The notes under the pieces were generated by a model. It did no database searches. It was not told the DNA's origin and saw nothing but the letters and a program-made list of their open reading frames with translations. A stretch of DNA of 64,000 nucleotides from Marsupella aquatica (lineage: Eukaryota > Marchantiophyta): contig OZ316891.1 in NCBI GenBank assembly GCA_973895155.1, positions 4,340,001 to 4,404,000 of the forward strand. The letters are read 5' to 3'. The translations under genes and the position numbers were made by a program. Shown in pieces: positions 45,645 through 58,200 of this stretch; the first letter of the stretch is position 1; each line of letters starts with the position of its first letter.

Positions 45645-47553
45645 CACTCTTCCCAGTGAATGTCTTGTTCTGAATGCTCGTCATCCTCTTCTTCTTCTTC
45701 TTCTTCTTCTTCCTCTTCCTCTACCTCTTCCTCCACTTTGATAGCCCTCCTCTTTGCTGGTGAGTGACTGCCACTCGGAATAGAGTCCTCTCGCCCTCTC
45801 TTTGAAGCACAAGGAAAATTTGGTTGTCGTGAAATGTGACTCGTCCTAGCCTCCCATCCCGGAATCTTAGTTGGAACATGAAATAGAACAGAAATTGGAG
45901 GTGACCCTGGTATTTCTGATGCAATTGCACTCAACGATTTGTCCTCCTCTGTAGCTGAGACCTCTACTTTTGATGTTGGTGCAGCATTTGGTGCCTCTCC
46001 TTCTAAAAGTCACATCTCTTCTTCTGATGCCGGTATTTCTGCCAGTACTGGTGGTGCAGCTGCCTATAACTCTACCAAAACTGGTGAGTCACCTCCACTC
46101 AAAATAGACTCCTCTCGCTATATCTTTGGAGCAGGATAATGAATTGGGAAAGTACTTGCTTCTGCTGGTGCTGCTGCTGGTACCTCTACTATAGCTGGAA
46201 CACCAGGATAATAAATTGGGAAAGTACCTGCTTCTGCTGGTGTTGTTGCTTGTACCTCTACTATAGCTGGAACACCAGAAACTGGCGGTAACTCTGAAAT
46301 TGGGCTATGCTATGATGCCTTTGCATCATAATTTGCATGTACCCTGGCACCAAGACCTACCAAAACCTCACAACATCTCTCGTCACCTCCACTCTCACCT
46401 TCTCCACTCGATGTCTCACTGCCAACTTGTTCAGAATGCAACCCAACCTGCCTTTCCAATTCTAATATGCGGACTCTCTGTCTATTGTTTTCTTTCATCA
46501 AATCGAGGACCAATTTTTTATGATTCTCCGCTGCTTCTCATAGCATGTCCGATTTTTCTGCAAGATCAACCTCTAGCGCACGTATGTGCTGTGATAGAAC
46601 ACGCATGCACTCTGGAATAGAGGGCGGCGATTTGTGCTCACCTTGAGGAGATTTCTGTTCATCCCTGGAGAATTGGGGCGCAACCTCCGATGGTTGCCCC
46701 TCACCGTCAGACACACCATCCCCTTCCTCGTCCTCTCGTGAGCCATCTTCTCCTTCCTCGTCCTCTCGTGATTAGTCATCCCCTTCCTCGTCCTCCTGTG
46801 AGCCACTATCCCTGTCCTTGTCCTCTTCTGAGCCAGCCTCCCCTTCCTCATCCTCTTGTGAGCCATTGTCCCCTTCCTCCTCCTCGTCCTCCTCATGATC
46901 ATCTTCGTGTTGTTCGACCATAAGCTCCTCCAGCGAATACCCGTAGTGTACAAGAATCTGCGTTATAGCAGTGCCACAGTAGCAAGGAAGTCATTTTTCT
47001 ATGACACCATTCTTCGATAAGTGTGACTTTAACCTGAGGATCTCACTCGTCAGATTATTGTACACCAAATATGCCCAATCAGGCTTCACCACGGGAGTTT
47101 CAGCTCCTCTAAAACGATCACGTACCCTAATCGTATCCCACCAATACGGTTAGTATACCCACATGTCTTTTGAGGTGACTTGAGTGGGTTTGCTCTTGCC
47201 TGGGAGCAATTCAAAAATTGCCCTGATTATCCCACAGCACTGCATATATGGCGCAGTGATTTTGTCTAGACTGTATGGGTTGCCTTTCGTCTTGGCAGAA
47301 AACATGGAATTTAGTTGACCTTGGACCAACCCAGGTTTAAATCGGGCCCATTCTCCAGATGGAAAAGCAAATACAGCTCGCAATACCTCTCTGTTGAATG
47401 TGTGAGTTGCACCCGGAATGACACACAGTTTTGACCTTGATCATACCCTACTGCGAACTCCTTTACAACAGGAATTGCAACTCTGGGCCAGTCGAGTTGA
47501 AAACATGTAACCAAACCAGATTTTCTAGCTAAATTATGGTCTGTAGGGGCCAT
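45645..47553 (-). pseudogene. Long acidic, coiled-coil ORF with several stops
   Basis: One reading path can be followed from 47553 (LDWPRVAIPVVKEFAVGYDQ) through a one-base slip near 47400 (FNREVLRAVFAFPSGEW), then YWWDTIRVRDRFRGAETPVV, acidic repeats (GSQEDEEGEAGSEEDK type), a leucine-rich helix (LMKENNRQRVRILELERQVG), VPAIVEVPAAAPAEASTFPI repeats and a poly-Glu run (about 45695-45715). In-frame stops occur at about 47155, 47005, 46770, 46538 and 46130. At least two fit Arg CGA to TGA. It resembles the second ORF of a transposon or an orphan nuclear protein. Function unknown. Confidence 0.5.
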
Positions 47554-48314
47554 CCCTAGATAATGTCATATTACCCTCCCCGAGCATGACTTCCAAATTG
47601 TCTCCGTCGCGACCCCTAGGCCCTCAGTCTTAACTAATATGTGGAGGACGTGCGAACGCTCAAAGGGTGGTTTTTATTCATTTTGAACTAATAATTATAA
47701 TTATTACCGGTAATAAGGGAACTTTTAATGGTAAAATGGAAATAACAAGGGGCAAACATGAAAAGGGCCCGATCATAGGGGGTCCACTTCTTTTACATGG
47801 AGTGAGGGCCTAGGGGTCACGACTGTACAAACAATGTAGGCCTTAGTTGCGCCATTCTAACAATCGATCAATATACTTCATGCGAAATTAAGAACCAAAG
47901 GAGTTGAGTGAACAAGGGGTACATACAATCTATGATATCCTCGTCGCTTTGCATCAACAATGCGACCGGCGCTGGACGATCATGTCGACGAACCATACTT
48001 TCACCAATCCTCCAACGTCACCCCGCGCTCGTCGATACTTGCTTCTGTTGCTAACACCCAAAGTGTAATCCAATGGCAGACTTGTCAGCCACAAAGATTT
48101 ATGAAACCTACACAATCAAAGAGTGGAGCTCAGGAGCTCGCACCATTGCCCAAAGCTTATAAGGAATTCCTCATAGGGCGTTCATGTGTGCAGTGGCATG
48201 CATCATTCAGTCACTGCAATTTTAGTAGTAGATCTCACAACAAAGATTCTGTCTCCGATCGGTGGCACCGACCGCCCTTTCACTCCTCAACGTACATTTT
48301 ATCACGTTCCCAAG
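47554..48314. other. Spacer, host of the CACTA insertion
   Basis: No gene seen. A plus frame at 47960-48334 has no family features and runs into the element. Confidence 0.4.
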
Positions 48315-48649
48315 TAACACTAGTACATATTTAGCTGATTTCCGATGCTCAATTTTTGCAAACAATCGGCGTCCGATTCTTTTAGAATCGGAAATTCCCA
48401 TTATCACAAAATGGCAATATGCCATACTCTTGGCTTTGGATATCTTCATTTCCGATGTAATTAACAACGGAACCTTTCCGATGCGGTAAAAAACGGATCA
48501 TATCCGTTACAAAATACATCGGATCCCCTAACAAAAAATTTGATTGATATGTCCGATGTTTTTTGTAACGGAAATGATGTGCGTTTCAATATTGATCGGA
48601 AAAGTTCCGTAGTTGATAAGAACAGATATTATATCCGATTGTGGTAAAA

Positions 48650-48780
48650 TAACAAAGTCCGATGTTGAGAGAATGGGAAAGTCCGATGCTGAGAGAATGG
48701 GAAAGTCCGATGCTAGGAGAATGGGAAAGTCCGATGCTAGTAGAATGGGAAAGTCCGATGCTGGGAGAATGGGAAATTTT
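48650..48780 (+). repeat. CACTA left subterminal array
   Basis: Five copies of CGATGCTGAGAGAATGGGAA plus AGTC at exact 24-bp steps (48661, 48685, 48709, 48733, 48757). In En/Spm such arrays are the binding sites of the element-encoded TnpA-type protein. Confidence 0.9.
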
Positions 48781-50061
48781 CATTTTGGCAAAATGACAAA
48801 TTCCTATTGTGTTAGATGGGGCATGTAGTTGCATCGACATACTCTTCCTAGAAAAGAGGATACAATCATTCTTGCATGTTTGAATGACTTCATACTTGAG
48901 GCAAATGAACTTAATTGAATGTTGTTCTTGCCTCCTTCCAAGACCCCAAAATATTGTTCCATTTTGGCAATATTTTCTCAACATGCAAAATCAAAAATTT
49001 ATCATCTAAAAGGAGATTGCTTGTCCCATGTAGTCTTTGTTGCAAGTCCAACAACAACATAGTTGATGAAAGATGAGACAATCGGGAGCTGCCCTTGACG
49101 CCAAGGCTTTGGAAGGACCAAAATATTAATCTTCCATAACTAATAAACTATAATGATCTCATGTCAAGTTGGATGGAGGAGGGCTTTACTATTCACGAAT
49201 GACCCCAAATTTTTATTGATTGCTCCAAGGGAATGTAAGAGGGTAATCGTAATTATAGATCACTCGATGCAAACATGCAATATCATGATAGAGCAAAACT
49301 GGGATTTATTAGTCTAATGCCACACTTTTGTGGCATAATCACTACATTGCCACTCTTTTTCTTGTATTTATCAGTCTGCCACTCGTTTGAGTCATTGGTT
49401 AAGAAAAGTAACTCAGGTTAACTACCTAAGATCCGTCATTGAGATTTCTTTTGGTCTTCCCATTGGATAGGTCGTCGCTTCCCTCACGGTTACATTTTGA
49501 ACCCTTAGTATAGTTTGCGGAGGGGTGGGTCGGCTAATCCATTTCTCCTCCCCTCCATTTCTCTATCACCATAGTCGAGGCGCACTGGCTGCGTCTTTGC
49601 TCCACCCTTGCCACTATCGTTGCATCCTCGGTTGCGTCCTCATTTCCCCGGCCCGGGCTGTGTTGTCATTGACCCTAGCTGCCTCTAGCTTGGCTGGGGT
49701 TGCATTGTTGCATGTTTCCTATCGGCCTCTCTCGACTCTGCCCAGCTTAGGTCCAAATTATGGGTCTTAATAAATTTAGAAGTGTATAAAATCCCTAAAC
49801 ACTCCAAGTCAAACAATAAAAGTGTTAAGCTTGCATGTACATTGTGAGGGATAAGAACCACAAAGTTAAGCTCATGTTGGAGGAATAGCAATTGGGATGG
49901 GTGACCACTTAGTTGAGGAATGAAGAGTTGAAATGTCAAAGGAGATGGGCACCTCGCTCATGGTTGCAAAATGAAAGTAAATATACAAAGGAAGAGATGG
50001 GTGACCTGAGCACCCCGCGTCCACTCCAATGTGTATCCCATTTTCATTGTTTTGCTCTTTC

Positions 50062-50235
50062 CCATTCTCCCAGCATCGGACTTTCTCATTCTCCCAACAT
50101 CGGACTTTCCCATTCTCTTAGCATCGGACTTTCCCATTCTCTTAGCATCGGACTTTCCCATTCTCTTAGCATCGGACTTTCCCATTCTCTTAGCATCGGA
50201 CTTTCCCATTCTTTCAGCATCGGACTTTCCGATTT
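50062..50235 (-). repeat. CACTA right subterminal array
   Basis: Seven copies of the same 24-bp unit in reverse orientation (AGCATCGGACTTTCCCATTC, TCTT). With the left array it forms a long, interrupted inverted repeat spanning the element. Confidence 0.9.
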
Positions 50236-50635
50236 AAGTTCGATTGTCGATATCCGATACTTTTATCATGGCATGTTACGATGTCGGCAGAATCAGATGT
50301 ATGGTTTTTTCATATTGTTTTTTATAAAGATGTCCGATGTGGAGAGAATCGGAAAAAGGAGGTAAAATGTACTAGTGTAACCTGGTAATACCTGTCCATT
50401 ATGTCACGTCCAACCCAGAATCCAATGATATTCGTGACCCGTGCCATCCCCAATCATACCCCGTGCGAAGCACCATAGTGTCACCATCACAAGCTCACGT
50501 CTGACCTGCATCTCACACATCCTACGGTCTGCGTCCTGGTCAGTATTCAGTTATTGACAAAACGGCGCCTCTCAAGTGTTGTCATATCTCATAGTATCTT
50601 TCTTTTTGTCGTACTTGGGACTTTCCATGGTATTA

Positions 50636-52632
50636 CTATACGGTATTCCACCGTACAGGGATACCATGGTGAAGTCCAATTGCACGAAAATCAAGCCTCA
50701 ATGCAACTAATCTTTGAAAGGTGATGTGTTCCTCAATTTGTGACGCTGCCTTGTAGATTGGGCAACTTGACCAAGAACCCTTTATAGACAACCAGCTCAC
50801 ACCAACCTTCCCGAGGTCCTTCTCAGTACCATTTGCATTGTGCGATTCTGCCATGTCGTCCCCTCCCTCCTCCTCCTCCTCCTCCCCATCAGAAGCACCG
50901 TCCACTCCTACATCCCCCGCTTGCATTTCTATTGCCGCATCGCGCCTGGGAAGGAGTACTTCCCTTACAACACACAGGTCAGGGACGGAAAGTGAGTCCG
51001 CTATTGCAGTCATTATGTCCCCTACCTCTGGGAAAGGACCCGGGCAGTTTGCAATTGTGGTAGGGAGTTCCCGTACTAAAGTATCTCCAATCTCCAAGGC
51101 CACAACCTCCCTCCCGCCTCTTCAAATTGGGAAGAACATGTGTAGAATTCTTGACATAGGCCTACAGTTGTTGCCATGTGCGTGATATACTTTTGGTTCA
51201 AAAAGAGAAAACAGGGAATACTCATCTCGTTCCCAAGATAGTAAATTTTGCCAAGGATCCTGTGTATACTATTGTTTATACCAATCCGCCTCAAAGAATA
51301 TGTCCATGTGGCCATCGAATTTGTGCATGAAAATCTTTTGGAGTACTGCTCTCCAGTTTTGAGGATGTGTTCAAAGCATCTGTACTCCCATCTACCAGTA
51401 CAACAATGTGATCGCCAGGCCTGTACACTTCAACTCTCCACATAGCTGATCGCAATGGAGTGCAAGATTCACTAATTTCGTGGTCCTCACTGATGTTGAA
51501 TACTCCAACATCTGTCCAATGCTTCTTCAATGACATCCTGGCGGACAGCCCTAGTTTCTTTGTCAGCTTCCTGTTTGAGCCTATGCCAACCCCTTTGCTC
51601 AACAACATGTGCTTGCAACCATATGACTCCACAGAGGATATCATACTATCCCACAATTCCATCGCTAGAATTTGACTTGAAACTATTGGCACCAAATTCC
51701 CGTGCCAGTGTGGGCATTCAGATGGTGGTACAGTGACTCTACACTTGTGCTCCTTACGATGCTCCGCAGGGACACGCAGGGATGCATGAACTTTCTCCAA
51801 AGCCCTCTGATGAGGGAAAAGTCCATCGTCATCTTCCTAAATGTACGACGATATTTTTGTGAAAAAGCATCGTGCAAATGAAGAGAATAAGTGACTTCCT
51901 GGTCCTTCTGATTTGTTCTGGTGCATCCATAGTCTGATACCATCCTCTCGAAGCGGTAGCACCAATAAACATAGTGTGGGTCATGTCGTTCTATCCCATC
52001 AAACATGTCACCGCTCCCTAAAAATTGGGATCAAAACACATTGGGATTAGAACATCACCTCGATCAGTGCAATGATGGATCGACCAACAACGAATACCCA
52101 TTGTCATCATGGTCATGTAGCAAGTGTAAACAAAATGACTCACCAGCAACATGCTCTAGAATTGCTCCATTTGGGCCCCAAGCCTCTTCTGAGCGAACTC
52201 TCCAAGAAGCCAGTAGAGACCTGCCTTTTTTCAATGTGGCTGTAGTCCAACCCTCTTGTCTACTTCTGATATAAAAGAGCCGTGCAATCTCTACCAAAAG
52301 AATCCCAAGCGTCCCAAGGTCAGAGCGGACACTAATGTCCATCTGTTGGAGGATATGAGGTAGACAATACAATATGAATCACGTGAACTCTTCAGCCTTG
52401 AAGTATCCCAATCTTTCAAAAGGTTGTTTCGGCCACCTTCCATCAAAACCTCTTGGTTTCCTAGCAGTAACCTCCTCCAAAGCATCTTCAAACTGTTTTT
52501 GATGTTGACGGGGAACACTCAAAACTAGAAGCTCGCAGTATTTCTTGAAAAGGCACAAGGCAAGGATATGCATTGTATCATACACCAGATCCTTGCTCAA
52601 ACAAAATCCAGTAAGCTCATGTAGTCGCCAAG
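50636..52632 (-). pseudogene. TNP2-like transposase remnant in several frames
   Basis: Pieces in order on the minus strand: TWRLHELTG and LVYDTMHILALCLFKKYCEL (52630-52379); a second frame 52372-52064; HYVYWCYRFERMVSDYG (52006-51683), which resembles the conserved W-FERM-G stretch of CACTA TNP2-type transposases; a 169-codon frame (51800-51291) ending in MWRVEVYRPGDHIVVLVDG; and 51103-50636 with an acidic stretch. No single frame spans it, so it is decayed or multi-exon. The family assignment is tentative. The CACTA element nearby could be an internally deleted relative. Confidence 0.45.
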
Positions 52633-53186
52633 TGTGACACGGGTAACGTGTCACTTAACCGAACCCCAGTCGTAGATTAGGTCTTATACGGTCGTTAGGA
52701 CCGTAGCCGTAGTGTAGGATAGCACGTATAAGCCGTCTGTTGCCTTTATGAATAGATTAGGAGTAGGTTAAGTTGACCGAATGATTACGAGTTGAGGAGG
52801 AGGATTATTACGCACGACCGAGGTACGGTGGCGGCGGCGGAGTAAAAATCCGTTAGAAGAATCACGATTGGACCGAGGCGCCGACTTCAGCTCATTATCA
52901 ACGACCAAAACGGCCTGGCCTTCTCACGCTCGGGCTCCTCCTGGCACCTCCATAAGAGAGGAGCCGATGGCACTATGGGCCATTTGCTCATTTCTACCTT
53001 TTGGAATTCGCGGACGCTGCCATTCACTCGCCTTTTTGGCTCGAATCAAACTGACCTTTACAAGGAGATTATCGAGGGATAAGAGCAGAATGTGGCAAGA
53101 TTTAGTCAGGACGAGCAAGGCCTCCACAAGCACGAGGACCAGCCGGGTGGGAACGCGGACTCGACGAACCGGACTACAAGGTTAGT

Positions 53187-54259
53187 ATGACCCTTACAGC
53201 CTTGGGATTTTGGACCTTGTTTGGCGAGGTAGGTGCTAAGTTCTCCGAGACTGACTGGTACTCTTGTCCCGAGAAAGCCGCTTACGAACGAAGATACGCA
53301 AAGCTGGTGGCCAAGGTAGCACTGGTTAATTGCGAGAAGACAGCCATCATCAGGGATTCCAGCTACAACGAGCTGCGAGACTACATCACCGAGCTATATC
53401 TCAGCGAGGAAGGGCTTAGATCGGTAGTAGAGGCGATTCTTGAGGTCCCAGCTCGGGGGTTTCACTTCCACAAAAATGGCATATCATGTGCGACGAAGGA
53501 TAGGATCATTTTATTGGTTGTAAGAAAAGACTTAAGAATTTTTGTAGAAGAACAATAGGGTCTTTTAAATTCAATTTTGAGACTTATAAGAACATTAGGG
53601 CCTTTTCAACTTTATAGGGGTTAGAAAATAATAATTTTTTCTTACATTTTAGGGGGTCCGAGGCCTAAAAACGTCACAGGTGATGGGGAGGTCCCCATAT
53701 AGTGAGACCCCCGAGGGTCCCAGCAAAGTTCTTTAGGCTGAAGGGTAGCCAGCTGCTTACTCAAGCGGAGTTCGACAAGATTTTGGGGTACCTAGACCAG
53801 TAGATCGCAGCCAAAAAGCGCCAAGAAGACATCAGCAGACAACGGGAAGCGGCGCGTAATCTTACTTTCCTCGGGGAAAGTTCCAACGCCTTCGACTGGG
53901 ATATGGCCACCCCAACACCACCAGCACCTCAGCCGATGACCATCGGCATACCTCTGAACCGGTCCCAAGTCCGTCCAGTGATCAACATAGAGTGTTCTTC
54001 AGGTTCCGAGCGAGTTAGTCCGCAACTCGAGCAGCGTTCTCGTAAGCGGGCAAGGACGACGCCGGCCCCCGAATCAACAATGCAAACCATCGCCGCGCCT
54101 GCGTCTGCCCTGACAAACCCCCCGGCCAACCAGACCCGACGGCCCCCTGATAACCCAAAGTCCAACTTATTACAGGTAATCTGCGTCCCCGAAGTAGTCT
54201 GGATCGCGATCAAGAAACTCGACCATGCGGACTATCTCAAGGAGCATCAGTTGGAGTAG
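53187..54259 (+). pseudogene. Gag-like ORF disrupted by a MITE
   Basis: The first part (from 53187) reads FGEVGAKFSETDWYSCPEKA, then EELYLSEEGL-like helix residues and AILEVPA. The MITE at 53452 interrupts it. If the element and one target copy are left out, the frame continues KFFRLKGSQLLTQAEFDKIL. A stop follows at about 53802, then QREAARNLTFLGESSNAFDW and a Pro/Thr-rich region to 54259. No domain is firmly recognised; position in the element suggests gag. Confidence 0.5.
53452..53715. mobile_element. Small TIR element (MITE), copy 2
   Basis: Ends CTCGGGGGTTTCAC and GTGAGACCCCCGAG are inverted repeats with one mismatch. The 8-bp target duplication GGTCCCAG is exact (53444-53451 and 53716-53723). 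It is 264 bp, with no ORF of its own, and is homologous to 34065-34372. The conserved ends define the family as CTYRGGGRTTTCAC-like. Confidence 0.93.
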
Positions 54260-54673
54260 TTCGCCCACTTGCTATGGAGGCCGTGCGCCGCCGGGCCAAA
54301 GGAAATTTGTGAGTTCATCTCCAATTTTGACACGGACGCATCAACCACCAAGGTTTCGGGATAGGTTTTATCACTCACGGAGCATCGGTTAAGGCAAATC
54401 TTTTGCCTACCAACCGGGCCGATGCCGGTTGAACTCCGAATTCGGGATAAGGAGTATACACCTTAGCACTTCAAACCCGAGGGTAAGACGGACAACGGAT
54501 ACAAGCAGGGGTCGTGCACCAACTTAATCTGCATGGAGCGGCTTAACTTCATACGGACTACCCTACACATGATTGAGCCACGATCCGAGATCTCCCTCTG
54601 CACGATCGTGCAGGTGGAATAGTACAAACGGCGGAACTGGGCCCAATTCTTGTACCGAAGATTCTCGGGGGAG

Positions 54674-55005
54674 TGTTGAACTATTACGTCATTCGCAACG
54701 ACCATACAACCATGACTCATTCCATGCACACGTAGTCGACACAATCTCTACGTGGTTCACCTCTTCTCCAAGGCTACGTCCACACAAACACTCAAGCTTT
54801 ACTTCAAGAGTAGACGAACACACATGCTCTTCCTCTTTCTCAAGTTGCTCCGTTACAATGAGTAAGCACACCACACCAGCGGCTTACACTAGCCCTGGTA
54901 TATACAAGGTCACACACGACTAACCTAACCTTAGTTAAGATCCTAACTGTGGTTAGCCTAAGTGCCGTAACCTATGAGTCACAAGACTAAGAACAATCCT
55001 TAACA
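54674..55005 (-). repeat. Copia 3' LTR
   Basis: 332 bp. On the plus strand it reads TGTTGAAC to CCTTAACA. It differs from the other LTR at about eight substitutions, mostly transitions, and a one-base indel. Confidence 0.95.
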
Positions 55006-55016
55006 AACTCCCCCTT
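55006..55016 (-). promoter_or_regulatory. Copia polypurine tract
   Basis: AAGGGGGAGTT on the minus strand directly before the 3' LTR; primes plus-strand DNA synthesis in LTR elements. Confidence 0.85.
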
Positions 55017-55212
55017 GACTCTAGTCTTGGGGACTGCAATTTCTGCTGTCCATATGAGATACTCAGCGGGAAATTCTAGACAATCACCTAAAACCATAGG
55101 TGTCCCCCTAAAAACCATTTCAGGTTAACTAAGGGTTAACTAGAATTAAGCCGTAGCCATAACAGGATTGAGTAACCCATATACAAAAATTAAATATTGT
55201 TAAGTTACTCTC

Positions 55213-58200
55213 CTAGTGCTGCAAATGTAAAATTTGCAAAGTAGCACGGTGCCTTGAGTAACTCTCCAAAGGAATCACTTTGGTAAAAGCATCAGCCGGG
55301 TTGAGCTTTCCATCAATCTTGACTAGCTCAAACATTTTATCAAACACTGTTTGTCTAATAAAATGGTACCTGATGTCAATGTGCTTCACCCTGCTATCCA
55401 TCACCTGGTTAATAGCTAGGTGAAGCGCGCTCTGGCTGTCACAATGAAGAGCCATTTTTCCATGCTGCAATCCCATCTCAGTGACCAGCTTATCCAACCA
55501 AATTGCTTCCTTTGCTGCTTCTGCTGCTGCAACATATTCTGCTTCTGTAGTGGACTGAGATACACACTTCTACAAGGTAGATCTCCAACTTATGCATCCT
55601 CTTCCAAGAGTAAACACATACCCAGTCGTTGACCTCCTTGTTTCCAGACAGCCTCCGTAGTCAGAATCTACATAGCCAACCAAAGATTTAGTTTTGTTTG
55701 ATCTACTATCAAACAACAAACCATAGTTTATTGTGCCCTTAAGATACCTGAGAATCCATTTCACAGCCTCCCAATGTATCTTCCCTGGATTTGACATGAA
55801 TCTACTCACTTTGCCCATTGCTAGGGCTAGATCAGGCCTGGTACATGTCATCAAATACATTAGACTGCCCACTGCCTTCTCATAAGGAACCTTAGTCATC
55901 AAGCCTCTCTCCACTGGATCCGTGGGGCAGAAAGCCGATGATAACTTGAAATGTGGAGCCAAAGGAATACTTACTGGCTTACAATTTTCCATGTTGAATC
56001 TTGCAAGTACCTTTTCAGCATACTTGCCTTGATTTAGCCACAACTGTCTAGTTTCAAAGTTCCTCGTAATCTCCATACCTAAGATCCTCTTGGCTTTCCC
56101 AAGATCCTTCATTCGGAATTCAGAACTCAATTTTGCTTTGAGTTTGTCAACCTCAGTTTGATCCTTAACCGCAATCAACATGTCATCCACATAGAGCACC
56201 AGAATGAGCAAACCAAACACACCATTCTTGACTTATTTCGTATACACACAAGGGTCATACACCATCCTGGTGAATCCTTGTGCAAGCATGAAATTATCAA
56301 ATCGCTTGTTCCACTGTCGAGGAGCTTGCTTCAATCCATACAAGGACTTAAGTAACCTGCAAACTAAACTCTCTTGGCCCTTCTTCACAAAGCCCAGTGG
56401 TTGCCTCATGAAAATTTGTTCCTCCAAGGTGCCATAGAGAAAAGCAGTAACAACATCCATTTGATCTAACACCAGATCAAAAAACACAACAAGTTGACAC
56501 AAAATTTGTATTGTGGAATACTTGGCAACTGGAGAGAAGACCTCATTGTAATCCACTCCCTTCTCCTGAGTGAATCCTTTGGCAACAAGCCTTGCCTTGT
56601 ATATCTTGCCTCCTCCATCTGAAGAGTTGTCCTTCAGCTTGTAAATCCACTTGCTATCCACAACTTGTTGATCACTTGGCAGCTGCACCAACTCCCATGT
56701 TTTGTTGTCACTTAAAGATTGCAACTCCCTCTGCATCGCTACATTCCATTCATCTTTCTCGTCTGAAATGCACGCCTCATGATATGAAGACGGTTCTCCT
56801 TCTTCCAAGATCAGTGCTCTGTCATCAACATCAGGTGCAATGTCAGCATCATCTAACCTTGATGAATCTATCCATTGTCCATACCTTGTAGGAGCTTGAG
56901 TAGTTCGCCTTGATTTTCTAGCTGATGATTCTGGCTGATCTTGCTCTGTTGGTTGATTTTGAGGTATTCCAACAACAACCTGCTCCTCTTGTTCCATCAT
57001 CGGAACCAGCTCCATTATCGGAGCACCTCCTTCAACTATGTCATAAAAACCCTCATGACCAATCTCCCCCTCAACATGGTCCAGGATAGGAGATTTACCT
57101 TTGTCAGTACGGGAAGTCTGAGCATTCTCCCCCTTCTTTGATGATCTGGTTTCATTAAAGGATACATCTCTACTGACAAGCAAGGGGGTATTTAAAAACG
57201 ACAGGAAACAACAAACAGTAACTGGAAACAGAAACTGGTAACAGGAAATGAGTGGTAATTTTTTTGGAAATTTTTTTGAAATTTTTTTTGAATTTTTTTT
57301 TTGATATTTTTTTTTTGGAAAAAAAAGTTTTTTTTTCCGAAATTTTGAATTTTTTTTGCTAGCGCCCGGCGCTGGTAATGCTAGCGCCCAAAGCTAGCCA
57401 AAAAATGTTATAATTTAATTTTTTTTGGAAAATTTGACATTTTAGAAAATATTTTGACATTGTTATTTTTCCTGGTAACAGTAAATTTTTGCTGGTAACA
57501 GGAAAATTTTTATTGGTACCAGTAAACCTGTTTCCTGTTTACTGTCACGCATGCCATACCCCAAGCAAGGTACGAGCTTCTAGATCCCATAGCCTGTAAC
57601 CTTTCACACTTGATTGATAACCAAGAAAAAGACACTTCTTGGAAGTAGAATCTAGTTTAGATCAATTATGCTTAGGTGTGAGAGCATATGCATCACTTCC
57701 AAAGACTCTCAAAACTTGATAGTCTGCGTGCCGTCGATAACTCATTTCAAACGGCGTCTTGAAATTGATTGCACTTGAAGGAGAAAGATTTTCCAAATAA
57801 GTGGCCGTATTTACAGCTTCAGCCCAAAATTCATTCAGTAAACCTGATTGGCTCAACATACTCCTCGATCGCTCCAATAGTGTTCGGTTCAGCCGCTCAT
57901 AAACACCATTCTGTTGAGGAGTATAAACTATCGTGAGATGACGAGTAATCCCTTGCTCTGCACAATATAGTTCAAATTCACTTGAACTATACTCCCCACC
58001 GTTATCTGATCGCAGATATCTCACCTTGGATCCAGTCTGATTCTCAATTTGGGCTTTCCACTTCTTAAAAGTGCCAAAAACTTCAGACTTGGCGTGTAGA
58101 AATGTGATCCATACATACCTTGAGTAATCATCAATGAACATGACAGTACAATTTTCCAGAAAGTGAGGGAGTTGGGGTTGGACCCCACACATCACTATGT

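Larger units (their letters stand above)
48318..50377. mobile_element. Non-autonomous CACTA (En/Spm) element
   Basis: It starts CACTAGTACAT and ends ATGTACTAGTG, a perfect 11-bp inverted repeat with the diagnostic CACTA start. The 3-bp target duplication is TAA (48315-48317 and 50378-50380), as known for CACTA elements. It is 2,060 bp long, has facing arrays of a 24-bp subterminal repeat near each end, and no transposase gene. TCCGAT and ATCGGA motifs are dense throughout the first and last 500 bp. Confidence 0.93.
52633..54673 (+). mobile_element. LTR-retrotransposon-like remnant, left part
   Basis: The left border TGTGACACGGGTAACGTGTC begins at 52633 and cuts into the TNP2-like frame. It has a GTGACACG/CGTGTCAC inverted repeat, a common form of LTR start. 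A gag-like open region follows. The remnant is split at 54673 by the Copia element and continues at 61712; the 5-bp GGGAG duplication marks the join. No second LTR was found, so the class is inferred. Confidence 0.45.

Noticed and set aside
48586-48984. Frames with LSHSPSIG or KSDAKRMG repeats here and at 49913-50365
   Set aside because: Translation of the 24-bp CACTA subterminal repeats in both directions.
48656-50235. CRISPR-like arrays of 24-bp units
   Set aside because: The units abut with no spacers, face each other and lie inside a CACTA element in plant DNA.
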